From the NCBI GenBank assembly GCA_963674495.2, contig CAXXLG010000003.1, positions 124,001-188,000 on the forward strand: a DNA stretch of 64,000 nt, read 5' to 3'. The position numbers and the translations under genes were made by a program. The notes under the pieces were generated by a model. That model was not told the origin of the DNA. It saw only the letters and a program-made list of their open reading frames with translations, and ran no database searches. How positions within the stretch are numbered: position 1 is the stretch's first letter; each line of letters opens with the position of its first letter. This stretch comes from RGIG3178 sp963674495 (GTDB lineage Bacteria > Bacillota > Clostridia > Christensenellales > QAND01). Positions 52,792 through 61,485 of this stretch are shown one piece after another.

Positions 52792-52849
52792 AGTTATGGG
52801 CATAAGTCAACAACTGTTATTTGCCACCATTATTAAGGAGGAATATTTT

Positions 52850-53221
52850 ATGAAAATTGCACTTTCGGCAACAGGAAACACGGTTGAAAGCCATCTGGAT
52901 ATGAGATTCGGACGGGCGCCAGGATATATTATTGTGGAGACCGAAACGATGGAATACGAGGCTTTGGAGAATGCTGCGGCAACATTTGCGGGTGGCGCTG
53001 GTATTGCAGCGGCACAAAAAATTGCCGAAATGGACATAAAAGCGATTATTACCGGCAATGTTGGTCCCAATGCGATGAACGTATTAAAAGCGGCAAAAAT
53101 AGAAATATTTAGGGGAAACGCGAGTACTATTAAAGAAAATATTGAGCTGTTTAAAAAAGGCGCGCTTGAGAAAATCCTTACAACCGTTGCGCCTCATTCC
53201 GGCATGAGGAAAATGAAATGA
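52850..53221 (+). CDS. NifX/NifB-associated dinitrogenase iron-molybdenum cofactor domain protein
   Basis: The protein is 123 residues. ATG at 52850 follows TTAAGGAGGAATATTTT. The text MKIALSATGNTVESHLDMRFGRAPGYIIV and IITGNVGPNAMNVLKAAKIEIF is the PF02579 fold, which binds Fe-S or Fe-Mo cluster precursors. In anaerobes lacking nitrogenase such proteins sit with paired MinD ATPases, as here. It overlaps the first ATPase by 4 bp. Confidence 0.88.
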   Translation: MKIALSATGNTVESHLDMRFGRAPGYIIVETETMEYEALENAAATFAGGAGIAAAQKIAEMDIKAIITGNVGPNAMNVLKAAKIEIFRGNASTIKENIELFKKGALEKILTTVAPHSGMRKMK

Positions 53222-54048
53222 AAATTGCCGTTTTGAGCGGGAAGGGTGGCACCGGAAAAACAACAGTATCTGCCAGCCTTGCTGTTTCAATAGAACATAG
53301 TCAATACATCGACTGTGACGTAGAAGAACCCAACGGCGCATTGTTTCTAAACCCCAAAATCAAAGAGGTATTGCCTGTACATGTACTTGTACCGCAGGTG
53401 GAAGAAACCAAATGTAACGGTTGTGGTACCTGTGCCAAAGCCTGCCGGTTTAATGCGATTGCAGTAGTGAAAGGCAAGGTGCTGTTATTTCCGCAGATAT
53501 GCCATCATTGCGGAGCGTGTATGATTGCTTGCCCTCAAAAAGCAATCACCGAGATGGAAAGGGAAATTGGGACCGTTGAATCCGATGGAGAAAAACGATT
53601 TATGCAGGGGAAACTGAACATCGGGGAACCAATTACAATCCCGATCATACATATGTTGAAGCAAAAAATGCGCAACGATGTGCCTGTGATATTTGACTGC
53701 TCTCCCGGTGCGTCTTGCACCGTGGTGCAAACAATCGATGGCTGCGACTATTGTATTCTGGTTACCGAACCGACGCCGTTTGGCCTGCATGATTTGAAAA
53801 TTGCTGTTGGATTGGTTCGAAAGATGAATATTCCATTTGGCGTTGTAATCAATAAGGCAATGGATGAGGATCAAAGCATACAAGCGTATTGCCGTGATGA
53901 GCAGATTACGGTGTTGATGGAAATTCCATTCCTGCGTGAAATCGCCGAAAATTACTCGAACGGTGTATTGCCCGTGCAGATGAACGAAGAATTGAAAAAT
54001 AAATTCGCTCAGATGTATTCTAAAATAAAGGAAAATAAAGCATCATGA
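53218..54048 (+). CDS. MinD-superfamily P-loop ATPase with inserted 2[4Fe-4S] ferredoxin domain (1)
   Basis: The protein is 276 residues. The deviant Walker A loop is LSGKGGTGKTTVSASLA. A ferredoxin insertion (about 60-100) carries CNGCGTCAKAC and CHHCGACMIAC. FDCSPGASC and LVTEPTPFGLHDL follow. This Mrp/NBP35-like ATPase class is thought to handle Fe-S clusters. It is coupled by 4-bp overlaps on both sides to the NifX-like gene and a second ATPase, so the two probably form a heterodimer. Confidence 0.92.
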   Translation: MKIAVLSGKGGTGKTTVSASLAVSIEHSQYIDCDVEEPNGALFLNPKIKEVLPVHVLVPQVEETKCNGCGTCAKACRFNAIAVVKGKVLLFPQICHHCGACMIACPQKAITEMEREIGTVESDGEKRFMQGKLNIGEPITIPIIHMLKQKMRNDVPVIFDCSPGASCTVVQTIDGCDYCILVTEPTPFGLHDLKIAVGLVRKMNIPFGVVINKAMDEDQSIQAYCRDEQITVLMEIPFLREIAENYSNGVLPVQMNEELKNKFAQMYSKIKENKAS

Positions 54049-54914
54049 AACAAATTGTGTTTATAAGTGGTAAAGGCGGTACGGGCAAAAGCACGGTTGT
54101 GGCATCGCTTAGCCGGATGGTTCAAAACAAGATCATGGCTGATTGCGATGTGGATGCGCCCAATCTGCACATGATGCTACCAGGCAAACGAATGCAAAAG
54201 GAAAGTTATTATGGCGCCGAGGAAGCGGCTGTGGATTCGTCAAAATGTATTTATTGTGGCATATGCAAGCAAACTTGTCGGTATGGTGCCATTACCGATA
54301 TGCTTCAGGTTGATCCCATCAAGTGTGAAGGGTGTGGAGCGTGTCAATGGGCATGCCCTGTAGGAGCAATTTCGCTCAGGGAGGTGAAGACTGGCGAAAC
54401 GTATGTGGACAGCACACAGTACGGCACGTTTTCCCACGCACTGCTGGATATTGGTGCGGAGGGTTCCGGGAAGTTGGTAACCGAGGTGAAGGAAAACATC
54501 AACGGCTTCTTGAACGGGGAATCGTGGGCAATTGTGGACGGTTCTCCCGGTATTGGTTGTTCTGTCATCGCTTCCATTACAGGGGCCGATGCTGTTGTGG
54601 CGGTCTGTGAGCCGACAAAATCGGGGCGGAGCGATCTGGAAAGGGTTTTGGGTGTAGCGCGTCATTTTGGAATTCCGGCGTTTGTATGCATAAATAAATA
54701 CGATTTAAATCCCGGGATTACCGAATTGATCCGGAATTATTGTGAAACGAACGGATTTCCAGTAATCGGAAGAATTCCGTTTGAGCCCGCCATTGTAAAG
54801 GCGCTGCAATCACTAAAAACACCGGTAGAAGCGGGCATAGTGAACGTTGTAGGGGAGATAGAAAAACTTTGGGAGAGGTTGCAGACTGGTATGAGCAATA
54901 TCAAACAAGCTTAA
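54045..54914 (+). CDS. MinD-superfamily P-loop ATPase with inserted 2[4Fe-4S] ferredoxin domain (2)
   Basis: The protein is 289 residues. Walker A is SGKGGTGKSTVVASLS. Ferredoxin motifs are CIYCGICKQTC and CEGCGACQWAC (about 66-105), followed by VDGSPGIGCSVIAS and CEPTKSGRSDLERVL. It is a paralogue of the preceding gene and overlaps it by 4 bp. The pair resembles the ATPases of the orange-protein (ORP) complex of sulfate reducers. Function here is inferred from that order. Confidence 0.92.
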   Translation: MKQIVFISGKGGTGKSTVVASLSRMVQNKIMADCDVDAPNLHMMLPGKRMQKESYYGAEEAAVDSSKCIYCGICKQTCRYGAITDMLQVDPIKCEGCGACQWACPVGAISLREVKTGETYVDSTQYGTFSHALLDIGAEGSGKLVTEVKENINGFLNGESWAIVDGSPGIGCSVIASITGADAVVAVCEPTKSGRSDLERVLGVARHFGIPAFVCINKYDLNPGITELIRNYCETNGFPVIGRIPFEPAIVKALQSLKTPVEAGIVNVVGEIEKLWERLQTGMSNIKQA

Positions 54915-55025
54915 TCGAATTGCCTCACGGGATAATTATGTGTTTACCCATTCGTATCAATGCTTGGAACGGCAACATGAATAGGGAACGTGGGATTGAG
55001 CACAAATAAAAGGAGGTTGAAATGC

Positions 55026-55247
55026 ATGCCAGGTAGAGACGGAACAGGCCCTGCGGGGAAGGGTCCTGTCGGCAGAGGTAGGGCCGGCATAAGAGGTGAT
55101 GCCAGAACAAATGTTGGTTATGCGTCGGGTACAGACGGTTATTGCATGTGCCCAAATTGCAAAGAAAAAGTGCCGCATCATCTGGGAGCCCCTTGTAATA
55201 CGATTGTTTGCCCAAAATGCGGCACAAGAATGGTTAGAGGGCAATGA
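55026..55247 (+). CDS. Small Gly-rich protein with zinc ribbon
   Basis: The protein is 73 residues. ATG at 55026 follows AAAGGAGGTTGAAATGC. The Gly/Arg-rich start PGRDGTGPAGKGPVGRGRAG resembles DUF5320 proteins. The second half has CMCPNC and CPKC, a likely zinc or Fe-S site. It is the first of three related small proteins in this cluster. Confidence 0.75.
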   Translation: MPGRDGTGPAGKGPVGRGRAGIRGDARTNVGYASGTDGYCMCPNCKEKVPHHLGAPCNTIVCPKCGTRMVRGQ

Positions 55248-55684
55248 ATGCCGGCGCGTGAGTTGTATAAGCAGAGTAACGCCATTCGTGCAGGACATTA
55301 AAAAGTACTGATTGAGTTATCAAAAAATCGCGGCGATTCACTTGGCAAATGCTATAACCGCTGTTGTCGGTACACACGCCAGTTTTGGCCAGGCAAACGT
55401 TTTGAGAAACAGGGCTATACCTCAAAGGAGACGGAGTCATATCGCTGACGGATCTAGGCCACAGTAATTCGCACAAATGGTAAAAAGCGCAATGTGTTGA
55501 TATCATTATTTAGCATGGCTGCTGGGTATTCATGCCGCAAAGTAAAGTAAAGATGGGGGCCTGTTCTATTTGTATAGATCATACGAGTTGTATAGATCAT
55601 ACGAGCAGTGCAGAAACTGTAGGAAGGCTGAAATGTTATGTAAGGGCATGACACAAGGATAACAAAAGATAAAAGGAGGGGAAG
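55248..55684. other. Non-coding stretch between small Gly-rich genes
   Basis: No gene recognised. It contains the tandem 18-bp repeat described separately and a ribosome site for the next gene at its end. Confidence 0.45.
55570..55605 (+). repeat. Tandem 18-bp direct repeat
   Basis: Two adjacent perfect copies of TTGTATAGATCATACGAG (55570-55587 and 55588-55605). Each contains GTAT-AGATC-ATAC, a short dyad, so they could be paired protein-binding sites 80 bp upstream of the next start codon. Confidence 0.75.
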
Positions 55685-55903
55685 ATGTTGCCACGAGGAA
55701 ACAGAACGGGCCCGGCGGGTTTAGGACCAATGACGGGGCGAGGCTTGGGTTACTGTACAGGTCTAATGGGATCAGGCCGAAGGGCAGGTGCCAGCGGCCG
55801 CGGACGTAGATTTGGCACACTGTGTTTTATGACAGGAATTTTCGGATTGGGAACGCTTTGGTATTCCGCAATAAACCGCGCAAAACGGCTTGATCGCCTG
55901 TAA
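55685..55903 (+). CDS. Small DUF5320-like Gly/Arg-rich protein
   Basis: The protein is 72 residues. ATG at 55685 follows AAAGGAGGGGAAG. It begins LPRGNRTGPAGLGPMTGRGLGYC, the DUF5320 signature. A short hydrophobic helix (LCFMTGIFGLGTLWYSA) and basic end follow. These small proteins occur with MinD/NifX clusters in anaerobes; function unknown. Confidence 0.75.
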   Translation: MLPRGNRTGPAGLGPMTGRGLGYCTGLMGSGRRAGASGRGRRFGTLCFMTGIFGLGTLWYSAINRAKRLDRL

Positions 55904-56057
55904 AACAAAGCACGAGAGTATGCACAATGGTGTAATCAACAGAATGCTTTGAATGGTGAACATGGAAAACGAAAGTGATGTACTGAGCATCAGTACGATA
56001 TGAAGAACAATTGAGCTTCGGCGAGAAAGATTTCGCTGAGTATAAAAGGAGGGAAAA

Positions 56058-56402
56058 ATGCCAAGAGGAGACGGAACAGGTCCTGGCGGATTTGGTTCGA
56101 TGACAGGGAAAGGCATGGGCTACTGTGCCGGTTTCGAGTCGCCAGGATATGCAAGCGGTGGCTATGGCATGGGGTATCGGCGAGGCAATCGAAGGATGCA
56201 TTACATGACCGGGCAGCCGGGATGGGCTCGCTACGGAGCATATCCATGTGTATATCCATACGGCTATGCACCGTATGCAGGGGTTGAACCAGCAGCGCCG
56301 GTTATCGATGAAAAGGCCGTGTTAAAGAATCAGGCCGCCTTTTTGCAGCAACAATTGAAATGGGTTCAAGAACGTTTAGACAACATGGAAGAAGCGGACT
56401 AA
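56058..56402 (+). CDS. DUF5320-family protein
   Basis: The protein is 114 residues. ATG at 56058 follows AAAGGAGGGAAAA. It has PRGDGTGPGGFGSMTGKGMGYC, a Gly/Tyr-rich middle and a C-terminal coiled coil (EKAVLKNQAAFLQQQLKWVQERLDNMEE). It is a full-length family member and the third small Gly-rich protein in a row. Confidence 0.85.
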   Translation: MPRGDGTGPGGFGSMTGKGMGYCAGFESPGYASGGYGMGYRRGNRRMHYMTGQPGWARYGAYPCVYPYGYAPYAGVEPAAPVIDEKAVLKNQAAFLQQQLKWVQERLDNMEEAD

Positions 56403-56416
56403 TTGAGCCAGACCAA

Positions 56417-56451
56417 AGAGAAAGAAGGCAGGCTAGACCTGCCTCCTTCTC
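56417..56451 (+). terminator. Long hairpin after DUF5320 gene
   Basis: AGAAGGCAGG-CTAGA-CCTGCCTCCTTCT; a long stem with small bulges but without a clear T-run, so termination is likely but not certain. Confidence 0.45.
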
Positions 56452-56518
56452 TTGCGCTATAAATGAAAACGTTGTTTGTAAGCAGTAGAGAATTTTGAAT
56501 TGAAAAGAAGGGTTTATT

Positions 56519-57451
56519 ATGTTGGTTTTCGGACCGGTACCGTCAAGGCGTTTGGGTCAAAGTTTAGGCATCAACAATATTCCGCCCAAGTCATGCTCCT
56601 ATTCATGCGTCTATTGCCAGATAGGCAAAACAAATCGCATGTGTGCAAAAAGACAGGAATTTTACAAATCGGATGAACTATTTAGGCAGACAGAGCAGAA
56701 AATCAACGACATAAGAAAAAACGGCGCAAAGGTCGACTACCTAACCTTTGTTCCCGACGGTGAGCCGACGCTGGATATTCATTTAGGCCAGCATATAGAC
56801 AGGCTTAAAACATTTGGTATAAAAATTGCAGTGATAACCAACGCATCCCTTTTATGGATGGATGATGTGAGAGAAGATGTTATGAAAGCGGACTGGGTAT
56901 CTGTTAAGGTGGATGCGGTGGACTATAAAATATGGAAGAAGATAGATCGTCCGCATGGCACACTCATCTTGGATACGATACTAAAGGGAATTGCCTCATT
57001 TGCAAAGGAATATACAGGAACGCTTGTGTCGGAGACAATGCTTGTGGATAGGTTGAATGATCACAAGGCGTGCATAGAGGGCATTGCGGAATATCTGGCG
57101 GATATCCTTCCTCAAAAATCATATTTACTTGTACCGACACGACCGCCCGCAGAAACATTTGCTGTTAAACCCACCGGAGAAATGCTAAGAAATGCTTATG
57201 ACATCATGAGCCGAAGCGGCCTTGATGTAGAGTGTGTTACGGTAGACGAGGACGATGATTTTTATTTCACGGATGACATTGCAAATGACCTATTGAGTAT
57301 ATCTTCCGTTCACCCGGTAAGGGAGGAAGTTATCGAAAAACTGTTAAAAAAGAGAAAAATCGGCAGGTTGGTAATAGACCGTCTCATTGAGAAAGATCTT
57401 ATTCGTACGTATACGTATGAAGGGAAACGTTTTTACAAGAGAAACCTATAA
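56519..57451 (+). CDS. Radical SAM protein (COG0731 type)
   Basis: The protein is 310 residues. The cluster motif is CSYSCVYCQ (CX3CX2C), preceded by FGPVPSRRLGQSLGINN and followed by YLTFVPDGEPTLD, which mark the COG0731 Fe-S oxidoreductases. The C-terminal about 70 residues look like a winged helix (VREEVIEKLLKKRKIGRLVIDRLIEKDLI). The reaction is unknown. It is commonly found with DUF5320, MinD and DUF134 genes. Confidence 0.88.
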   Translation: MLVFGPVPSRRLGQSLGINNIPPKSCSYSCVYCQIGKTNRMCAKRQEFYKSDELFRQTEQKINDIRKNGAKVDYLTFVPDGEPTLDIHLGQHIDRLKTFGIKIAVITNASLLWMDDVREDVMKADWVSVKVDAVDYKIWKKIDRPHGTLILDTILKGIASFAKEYTGTLVSETMLVDRLNDHKACIEGIAEYLADILPQKSYLLVPTRPPAETFAVKPTGEMLRNAYDIMSRSGLDVECVTVDEDDDFYFTDDIANDLLSISSVHPVREEVIEKLLKKRKIGRLVIDRLIEKDLIRTYTYEGKRFYKRNL

Positions 57452-57517
57452 CAAACAAATTGTTCTGTTTCAGATAACGCATAAAAGAAGCAAAATACTT
57501 GCCCGGTATTAAAGATA

Positions 57518-57685
57518 ATGCCGGCACAACTATATTTGATCGCGTGTTTTTTGGAAGTGCAGCATGGTGCGGGTCGTGTGATTAGCAAAGGACAGCGTAA
57601 CGTTGAAACGCTTTGGGCTGCGGAAAAAGGATTTAATTTTATTGAAAGCCTAATGCCCCGTATTGTTAGAATCAGTAGGGGTTAA
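57518..57685 (+). CDS. Short ORF of protein-like composition (doubtful)
   Basis: 55 residues (PAQLYLIACFLEVQHG, later GQRNVETLWAAEKGFNFIE). No ribosome site and no family. It may be a remnant or a small gene between the radical SAM and DUF134 genes. Confidence 0.25.
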   Translation: MPAQLYLIACFLEVQHGAGRVISKGQRNVETLWAAEKGFNFIESLMPRIVRISRG

Positions 57686-57767
57686 GTTGCATGACTATGT
57701 CTATAGGCACTTGGGAGCAAAAAATAAGCACGAAGTAAAAATATTGAAGGCAAAGGAGCGAGTACAC

Positions 57768-58241
57768 ATGGCGAGGCCTATAAAATGGAGAAAAATTGAC
57801 CATTATCCAACCGTTGAACGTTTTGTGCCTGCCAAACCGGGCCAAATGAATTTTGAGGAAAACGTGTTGAAATTGGAGGAGTTGGAAGCTATACGGCTAA
57901 AGGATTTATTGGGACTGGAACAAGAAGAATGTGCATCGAAGATGCAAGTTTCGCGTCCAACTTTTCATCGGATACTTATGCTTGCGCGTTCTAAAATTGC
58001 GGACAGCTTGGTGGCCGGCAAAGCTATCCGCATCGCCGGCGGTAATTTTACGCGCAATATTTGTCAAGTTGTATGCCTTGACTGTGGCTATCAGTGGACG
58101 GAAAGCTATGAAAACATGATGCGGGTTAACGATGACGAGTATTTGTGCCCGGAATGCAAATCAGGGAATATATCCTGCTCCGAAGGAAGAGGGAAGTTTT
58201 GCAGAGGGAATTGCCGCCGGCACGGCAGAAAGAGGTATTGA
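57768..58241 (+). CDS. DUF134-family DNA-binding protein
   Basis: The protein is 157 residues. ATG at 57768 follows AAAGGAGCGAGTACAC. It has ARPIKWRKIDHYPTVERFVPA and a sigma-70-region-4-like helix-turn-helix (LEAIRLKDLLGLEQEECASKMQVSRPTFHRIL), then Cys-rich zinc-binding text (CLDCGYQW, CPECKSGN, CRGNCRRHG). It is the probable regulator of this cluster, perhaps at the palindrome at 52763. Confidence 0.88.
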   Translation: MARPIKWRKIDHYPTVERFVPAKPGQMNFEENVLKLEELEAIRLKDLLGLEQEECASKMQVSRPTFHRILMLARSKIADSLVAGKAIRIAGGNFTRNICQVVCLDCGYQWTESYENMMRVNDDEYLCPECKSGNISCSEGRGKFCRGNCRRHGRKRY

Positions 58242-58502
58242 CAACAGAATGCAAAAATATTGTGTACTTATATAGAGATAGATAGAAATATGTGTAATTA
58301 AAACCCACCATTGTTGGAAATAATTCTACATGCAATCAATTCCGCGGCAACATTATAATGAATGGTTATATTTAAACCTCTGATTATCTTGAGCTCTTTC
58401 ATATTCATATGTTAGACTAGGACGGTTATGGCAATAAATTTGATGGGACCGTGCTGCGGGCAAAAAGTCAACTGAAAAGATATCAGGGATAGGAGCATTT
58501 AT
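58242..58502. other. AT-rich intergenic region upstream of the SCIFF-type maturase
   Basis: The two strands were scanned for a cysteine-rich peptide of about 45 residues, the usual SCIFF precursor; none was found. An AGGGATAGGAGC ribosome site precedes the maturase. Confidence 0.5.
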
Positions 58503-59885
58503 ATGGTACATACATTTACTTTGAACGGATACCACTTTTCGGTAGACGGAAACAGTGGAAATATTCATCTGCTTGATGACTTGAGTTTTCATATTCTAGA
58601 CGGAAAACAGGAAGTTCTCGGGCATGAAGAAGCGATTGCGTTGCTTAAGGACCGATACTGTGAAACGGATATCACTGAGGCATATAATGAAATTCAGCAA
58701 TTGATAAAGGAGGATCTTATTTTCACATCCGACCAAAGTATAGAAGATGTGATTAACCATTGGGAAAGGGACAACAGCATAAAGGCGCTTTGCTTGCATG
58801 TAGCGCATGATTGCAACCTGAGATGTGAATATTGTTTTGCAGACGAGGGGGATTATAGTACAGGCCGGTCATTGATGAATCGTGAGGTTGCGTTAAAATC
58901 GGTGGATTATCTTGTTGCGAATTCCGGAAAGCGGCGTAATATAGAGATCGATTTCTTCGGTGGTGAACCGTTGATGAATTTTGATGTAGTCAAAGCAGTG
59001 GTTGCATACGGCAGAGAGATTGAACGAAAGACGAATAAGCAGTTCTATTTTACAATGACTACAAACGGCACATTGCTAGACGAAGAAAATATAGAATTCA
59101 TCAATGCAAATATGGACAATATCGTGATCAGCATAGACGGGAGAAAGAGAATTCATGATGCGGTTAGGCACGATGTCAACGGTGGCGGCAGTTATGACCG
59201 GATTGTGCCGCTAGCTAAAAAACTTGTGGACGGACGGAAGGGAAAAAGCTATTTTATCCGGGGCACGTTTACATCGAAAAATATTGATTTTTCAAACGAT
59301 GTTTTTCATCTGGCGGATCTCGGTTTCAAAGAGATATCCGTAGAGCCTGTGGTAGGTATCGGTAAAGAGTTTTTTATCACAGATTCTGACGTCCCTAACA
59401 TTCTTGAAGAGTACGAACGCTTTGCATTGCAGTATCTACAAAGAATGCTGGATGGAAAACCTTTTCGTTTCTACCATTTTAATTTGGACTTGTACGGCGG
59501 ACCTTGCCTCTATAAACGTATTGTTGCCTGTGGCGCGGGATTTGAATATTTGGCAGTATCACCAACAGGAGATATTTATCCATGCCATCAATTTGTCGGA
59601 GAGAAAGACTTTAAAATGGGCAACGTATATGATGGTATTACGAACCATGAAGTGTCCAGTAGATTTAGAGAAAACAACATTGCCACAAAAAAAGAGTGCA
59701 GAGAGTGCTGGGCGAAACTCTTTTGTTCCGGAGGTTGCCATGCAAATGCATGGTTTACGAATGGCAACATAAAAGAACCAAATGAGATTAGCTGTATATT
59801 GCAAAAGAAAAGGATAGAATGTGCAATAATGGTACAGCATTTGCTGAATGGAACAGATAGCGAAGAACCTGTGAATCACATATGA
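58503..59885 (+). CDS. scfB: Radical SAM/SPASM thioether maturase, SCIFF-maturase type
   Basis: The protein is 460 residues, matching the length of SCIFF maturases (CteB). An N-terminal peptide-recognition domain (about 1-95) precedes CLHVAHDCNLRCEYCF (cluster CX3CX2C), FFGGEPLMNFD and MTTNGTLLD. A SPASM domain follows with auxiliary-cluster cysteines in CGAGFEYLAVSPTGDIYPCHQF, CRECWAKLFCSGGCHANAW and a later C. The family forms Cys-to-Thr thioether bonds in the SCIFF peptide. No precursor gene is adjacent, which is unusual. Confidence 0.9.
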   Translation: MVHTFTLNGYHFSVDGNSGNIHLLDDLSFHILDGKQEVLGHEEAIALLKDRYCETDITEAYNEIQQLIKEDLIFTSDQSIEDVINHWERDNSIKALCLHVAHDCNLRCEYCFADEGDYSTGRSLMNREVALKSVDYLVANSGKRRNIEIDFFGGEPLMNFDVVKAVVAYGREIERKTNKQFYFTMTTNGTLLDEENIEFINANMDNIVISIDGRKRIHDAVRHDVNGGGSYDRIVPLAKKLVDGRKGKSYFIRGTFTSKNIDFSNDVFHLADLGFKEISVEPVVGIGKEFFITDSDVPNILEEYERFALQYLQRMLDGKPFRFYHFNLDLYGGPCLYKRIVACGAGFEYLAVSPTGDIYPCHQFVGEKDFKMGNVYDGITNHEVSSRFRENNIATKKECRECWAKLFCSGGCHANAWFTNGNIKEPNEISCILQKKRIECAIMVQHLLNGTDSEEPVNHI

Positions 59886-60007
59886 CAACAGTGGAACGCG
59901 TTCCCATAGGGCGTTAATGAATGGATATTGTTCTGCGCTGACCTGGACAGGGCGTGCTGTTGCGTATGATGGAGAAGGCATTGTATCCATATCGGTAACG
60001 TTAGACA

Positions 60008-60040
60008 GAAAAAAAGCCCGGGAATAATCCGGGCTTTTAG
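60008..60040. terminator. Bidirectional terminator
   Basis: AAAAGCCCGG-GAATAAT-CCGGGCTTTT between convergent genes, with A- and T-rich flanks. Confidence 0.8.
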
Positions 60041-60072
60041 GTTTTTCAAAATGGTATAGAAGGCCTGCTATC

Positions 60073-61179
60073 TTATAGCGAATACAGTTCATAGGCGATA
60101 TAGTTGGACACCTCTGTACCGTCTATCATTTCCACCTCATACAAAACACCGTCGCATACGAAGAACATACTTTGCAGTTCATAGTCGGTGCCCGCGATGT
60201 TTTGGGTGTGCTGATAGGCATACAGGAAGAATCCGTATGGATCTAGTTCGTACGGGGTTGGGCCTTTGTCCGTCACCGCGCCGTTTTCGTCCATGTACAT
60301 ATATTGCACCGTCATGGTATCTGCATCAAAGACATATTGCACCTCGCCGGGACGCAAATTGTACGTTTTGGGATATCCGGGCGCTGCGGCGGATGCCGCC
60401 GGATTGTCCACCCACGTTCCGGTGGACCCCCACCACATTTGATCCAGATGCGCTTCGATGTCCATTTCAAAGCCGTTGGCAAACACGATATTTGGATCGC
60501 GTCCGCCCGTAGCCGGGGTGGAAGAAGGGGATGTCGCCGCTGTTTGTACGGACAGGCTTTCAACACGAATGAAGTCAAGGGACTCTTCGCCTAAGGACAG
60601 CGCCAGATATTCATCGCCGTAATAAGTCTGGAATTCAAACGCTATTCCCTGGGATGTGCCGGACGAATCGGTCAGCGTCAGCGTATTGCCCGCGATCGAA
60701 TAGGTATAGGTTTCCTGATCGTCGTCTTCCACATACAAGGCGGTGCCGTTATTGTAAAATTCAATTCCGTAGTATACAATCTCCGAACACCACTCCCAAG
60801 CGCCGAGTATTTTCGTCTGGTTCTCCGTTGGCGCAACGGCGGAAGGCGTTGCCGTCGTGCCGTTACCTGCGAGCGAAAGCTCAGCTGTGTCGAGATTGGA
60901 AAGCGCCGACATATCCGTCTTTGGCAGGCCGTTCAACAGCGCCGCCTGCGAATTGGACTGGGGTTGTATCCACTGCAAATAGGCAAACACACCGAAGGCC
61001 ACCACTGCCAAACCCAGCATCGAGAAGAAAGCAATTTTCAGTCCTTTGCCCGGCGGCGTTTGTATTGGCGGGGTTTGTACTGGCGGCGGTTGGTTCCCGA
61101 CTTGCTGTACGGGGCTTCCGCAATGCGTACAGAATGTTTCCTGGTTTCCGATTTCTTTTCCGCAATTTTTGCAAAACAT
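60073..61179 (-). CDS. Zinc-ribbon membrane protein with lipocalin-like extracellular region
   Basis: The protein is 368 residues. ATG at 61179 is 9 bp after AGGAG. The N-terminal zinc ribbon MFCKNCGKEI..FCTHCG is cytoplasmic, followed by a Pro-rich linker and one membrane helix (LKIAFFSMLGLAVVAFGVFAYL). A long extracytoplasmic part has a domain of lipocalin-like strands (ILGAWEWCSEIVYYGIEFYNNGTALY) and a second C-terminal domain. It is the second gene of an operon with a related envelope gene. Function unknown. Confidence 0.7.
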   Translation of the reverse strand: MFCKNCGKEIGNQETFCTHCGSPVQQVGNQPPPVQTPPIQTPPGKGLKIAFFSMLGLAVVAFGVFAYLQWIQPQSNSQAALLNGLPKTDMSALSNLDTAELSLAGNGTTATPSAVAPTENQTKILGAWEWCSEIVYYGIEFYNNGTALYVEDDDQETYTYSIAGNTLTLTDSSGTSQGIAFEFQTYYGDEYLALSLGEESLDFIRVESLSVQTAATSPSSTPATGGRDPNIVFANGFEMDIEAHLDQMWWGSTGTWVDNPAASAAAPGYPKTYNLRPGEVQYVFDADTMTVQYMYMDENGAVTDKGPTPYELDPYGFFLYAYQHTQNIAGTDYELQSMFFVCDGVLYEVEMIDGTEVSNYIAYELYSL

Positions 61180-61233
61180 AGGCACATTCTCCTGTTTTTA
61201 TTGGGGCCTCTTGCGCAATGGTATAAAACCGGC

Positions 61234-61485
61234 TTATTGGATGAATCCAATGCCAACTGCATTGTGATTGGCATAAAACGATCCGTCGTCGTTGTAGATC
61301 TCAATGTATAGATAGCCGTTTGCGTGCAATCGCAGTTGGTAGATGTACGCGCTCAGCGAACCTGCATACCAATCGATAAAGATTCCGTCATCGCGGCTGA
61401 GGATGTTGCCTGAACATTTGCCGGTAAACTGTCCGTTTGAATCGTAGCTTTCAAAGTACGCGGTGCCTGCATAGTCACCAAACGC
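61234..61485 (-). pseudogene. Continuation of the upstream reading frame after an in-frame TAA
   Basis: Directly after the TAA at 61486-61488 the same frame stays open for 83 codons and ends at TAA 61234-61236. The text is coherent and rich in Tyr, Gly and Asp (GDYAGTAYFESYDSNGQ, SAYIYQLRLHANGYLYIEIY). It continues the beta-sheet domain that starts before the stop (LAGTWQMAWNVTP). The gene therefore looks cut by one nonsense change, or is read through. Confidence 0.7.

Noticed and set aside
55685..56402. Gly-rich repeats considered as a repeat array or CRISPR-like element
   Set aside because: They are two separate DUF5320-type genes with their own ribosome sites; no regular spacer-repeat pattern exists in the window.
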